Assembly: GCA_947177115.1 (NCBI GenBank)
Contig: CAMWTG010000137.1
Coordinates: 1-7,410, forward strand
From: an uncultured Clostridia bacterium
Lineage (GTDB): Bacteria > Bacillota > Clostridia > Oscillospirales > Oscillospiraceae
Length of the DNA: 7,410 bases
Direction of reading: 5' to 3'
The notes beneath the pieces are model-generated. The model saw only the letters and a list, made by a program, of their open reading frames with translations, was not told where the DNA came from and made no database searches. This document shows positions 6,197-7,410 of the stretch, piece by piece; the first letter of the stretch is position 1; the number at the start of each line of letters is the position of its first letter. The position numbers and the translations under genes are program-made.

Positions 6197-6776
6197 GCTG
6201 GAGGCGGGCTGGAGTTTTTTTGCCCTGCTCGCTCTGGCGCTGCTGGCAGGCGCGGGAGCGGTCCTGCCGCTGGCCCTGGCTTCGGCGCTGTGCCATGAAT
6301 TGGGGCATCTGGCGGCACTGTGGCTGGCGGGAGCCAAGGTGGATCTGCTGCGGCTGACCGCCTTCGGTGCGGAGATCCGGGCAGACACGCGGCGGCTGTC
6401 CTATCCCAGAGAGATCGCCTGCACGTTAGCCGGACCAGCGGTAAACCTGCTGCTGGCCCTGGCTCTCGCGCGTCTGGGAGGCCACTATGTGGCATCGGGG
6501 GCCAATCTGCTGCTGGGGTGCTTTAACCTGCTGCCCATCCCGTCCCTGGATGGCGGCAGAGCGCTGCATCTGCTCATCAGCTGGCTGGCGGATCCCATTG
6601 CGGCGGACAAAGCCTGCCGCCGGGTCGGCCTGGGCTGCGCCCTGCTGCTGACCGCCGCGGCGCTGCTCCTGACGGTGCGGTATCACGCGGGGCTGTTCCT
6701 GCTGCTGGGAGCGGCAGGAACGCTGATGTCTCAGCTGGCCCCATCCGGAAGAAAACATCTGCGCCATTTGCACTGA
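6180..6776 (+). CDS. spoIVFB: SpoIVFB-like intramembrane M50 metalloprotease (site-2 protease family)
   Basis: The product is 198 residues and very hydrophobic, with several predicted membrane helices. The zinc motif HELGH is at 39-43. Further family marks are AGPAVN (84-89) and, in the second half, NLLPIPSLDGG, where D124 would be the third zinc ligand. SpoIVFB cleaves pro-sigma-K within the mother-cell membrane, releasing the late sporulation sigma factor. The gene overlaps the upstream SpoIVFA-like gene by 17 bp. No Shine-Dalgarno site is visible at the usual distance from the ATG at 6180, so translation is probably coupled. An in-frame stop at 6165 rules out an upstream start. The protein ends soon after the last helices. 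It therefore lacks the C-terminal CBS domain of the longer B. subtilis protein (about 288 residues). It could be another M50 relative, but context favours SpoIVFB. Confidence 0.88.
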   Translation: MLRWNKLEAGWSFFALLALALLAGAGAVLPLALASALCHELGHLAALWLAGAKVDLLRLTAFGAEIRADTRRLSYPREIACTLAGPAVNLLLALALARLGGHYVASGANLLLGCFNLLPIPSLDGGRALHLLISWLADPIAADKACRRVGLGCALLLTAAALLLTVRYHAGLFLLLGAAGTLMSQLAPSGRKHLRHLH

Positions 6777-6815
6777 AACCGGCATGTCCCGCACCAGGGA
6801 CACGCCGGTTTTCTG
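6776..6815. terminator. Bidirectional terminator between convergent genes
   Basis: AAACCGGCATGTCCC (6776-6790) pairs with GGGACACGCCGGTTT (6797-6811), a 15-bp stem with one A-C mismatch and a 6-nt loop, followed by TTTTC on the plus strand and TTTC on the minus strand. It starts at the stop codon of the SpoIVFB-like gene and lies 18 bp from the end of the iron-sulfur scaffold gene. It therefore serves both. Confidence 0.9.
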
Positions 6816-6826
6816 ATGATCCGCCT

Positions 6827-7282
6827 TTACTCCTCTTCCTGCTCGTGGTCATGGCCGCAGCAGCCTTCTTTGCCGCAGCTGTCGCAGGGGTGGTCATAGG
6901 GTACGCCCTTGCGCTTATAATAGTCGGCAATAGCGGCCTTCACCGCCTGCTCGGCCAGTACGGAGCAGTGGACCTTTACTGCCGGCAGGCCGTCCAGAGA
7001 TTCCACCACCGCCTGATTGGTAAGCTTCAGGGCCTCGCCGAGGGGCTGGCCTTTGATCATATCGGTTGCAATAGAGCTTGTGGCAATGGCGGAAGCGCAG
7101 CCGAAGGTCTGGAACTTGACGTCCTCAATGATTTCGTCATCGCTGATCTTCAGATACATCCGCATAATATCGCCGCATTTGGCGTTGCCGACCTCGCCGA
7201 TGCCGTTGGCATCGTCAAGGGTGCCAACGTTATGGGGGTGGGCAAAGTGTTCCATTACTTTTTCGCTGTATTCCATGGCCAT
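6827..7282 (-). CDS. IscU/NifU-type iron-sulfur cluster assembly scaffold protein
   Basis: The product is 151 residues, on the minus strand. It acts in the cytosol as the platform on which Fe-S clusters are built from sulfur supplied by a cysteine desulfurase. The three cluster-ligand cysteines are present in KCGD (C36, with D38), FGCAS (C62) and HCSVLA (H105, C106). The N-terminal EHFAHPHNVG and the GCASAIATSS segment are typical of the family. The spacing is of the IscU/NifU N-terminal type rather than the longer SufU. After the domain ends near residue 125, a tail carries C133, C136, C141, C142, H144 and H146 in a CxxC-x4-CC-x-H-x-H pattern and finishes in acidic residues. The start at 7282 is preferred over the ATG at 7276 because AAAGGAAA (7298-7291) sits 10 bp upstream of it. 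A nifS/iscS-type desulfurase gene often lies upstream of such genes but would be beyond the window. Confidence 0.95.
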   Translation of the reverse strand: MAMEYSEKVMEHFAHPHNVGTLDDANGIGEVGNAKCGDIMRMYLKISDDEIIEDVKFQTFGCASAIATSSIATDMIKGQPLGEALKLTNQAVVESLDGLPAVKVHCSVLAEQAVKAAIADYYKRKGVPYDHPCDSCGKEGCCGHDHEQEEE

Positions 7283-7321
7283 GGCAGTTGTTTCCTTTCT
7301 ATATTGAGATCAATTCTTCTT

Positions 7322-7385
7322 TCGCGCCGTTCCGGCGCGAGGGGAGTGGCTTCTGTTCGTTAGCCCGGGGGCTGCGCGCCCCCGG
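7322..7385. repeat. Two adjacent GC-rich hairpins, possible intergenic repeat unit running off the window
   Basis: TCGCGCCG (7322-7329) pairs with CGGCGCGA (7333-7340) around TTC, and CCGGGGGC (7365-7372) pairs with GCCCCCGG (7378-7385) around TGCGC. The DNA from 7300 to the window end shows no coding signal and no clear vegetative promoter for the minus-strand scaffold gene. Neither hairpin is followed by a T-tract on the minus strand, so they do not look like terminators for an upstream minus-strand gene. The sequence style resembles dispersed palindromic intergenic repeats of GC-rich Clostridia. That is an impression, and the unit may be cut by the window edge. Confidence 0.5.
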
Positions 7386-7410
7386 ACCCTGCGGGTACTT
7401 TTTGTGTGAA

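Noticed and set aside
4880..6388. Minus-strand open frame of 502 codons across the tRNA gene and the M23 gene
   Set aside because: It passes through a tRNA, its promoter and the sigma-E promoter, and lies antisense to a clear M23 domain. It is a composition artefact.
7306..7315. GAGATCAATT matches the arm of the palindromic element at 504-620, suggesting a second partial copy
   Set aside because: Only 10 bp match. A match of this length is expected by chance in a window this size, and the surrounding sequence does not resemble the element.
6845..7363. Plus-strand open frame of 172 codons over the iron-sulfur scaffold gene
   Set aside because: It is antisense to a well-conserved IscU/NifU gene that has a good ribosome-binding site, and the frame has no recognisable domain.

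Overview
The window reads as chromosomal core DNA of a GC-rich, endospore-forming member of the Clostridia, most likely in or near the Oscillospiraceae. This is inferred from three things: a T-box leader ahead of an aminoacyl-tRNA synthetase operon, a SpoIVFA/SpoIVFB-like sporulation pair behind a near-consensus sigma-E promoter, and high G+C with strong Shine-Dalgarno sites. No species can be named from the sequence alone.

Left part (1-935). The window opens inside an AraC-family regulator that ends at 485. It is followed by a 117-bp nested palindrome with terminal inverted repeats, flanked by a perfect 9-bp direct repeat. This has the layout of a small non-coding MITE-like insertion. Ten bases further on is an almost perfect vegetative promoter (TTGACA, 17 bp, TATACT), then a complete T-box riboswitch. 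Its likely specifier codon is GUC and its antiterminator bulge reads UGGU, both fitting tRNA-Val.

Middle part (936-4972). The T-box does not sit directly on the synthetase. It is followed by two small membrane proteins resembling the YcxB-like family, then valS, encoding a full-length valyl-tRNA synthetase. Gaps are 12 and 30 bp and no internal promoter is visible, so the three genes appear to form one valine-tRNA-controlled transcription unit. A hairpin ends it. A tRNA-Gly(GCC) gene lies on the opposite strand with its own consensus promoter and terminator.

Right part (4973-7410). A sigma-E-type promoter precedes a membrane-anchored M23/LytM protein (SpoIVFA-like, TTG start). This overlaps by 17 bp a compact site-2-protease-type M50 metalloprotease (SpoIVFB-like). 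In the Bacillus paradigm this pair controls cleavage of pro-sigma-K in the mother cell. The pair ends at a hairpin shared with a convergent IscU/NifU-type iron-sulfur scaffold gene that has a Cys/His-rich tail. The right edge holds two GC-rich hairpins that look like intergenic repeat DNA and may run past the window.

I see no wholly new multi-gene system. The best leads are the MITE-like element beside the valS promoter, the YcxB-like pair placed under T-box control ahead of valS, and the variant SpoIVFA/SpoIVFB pair.
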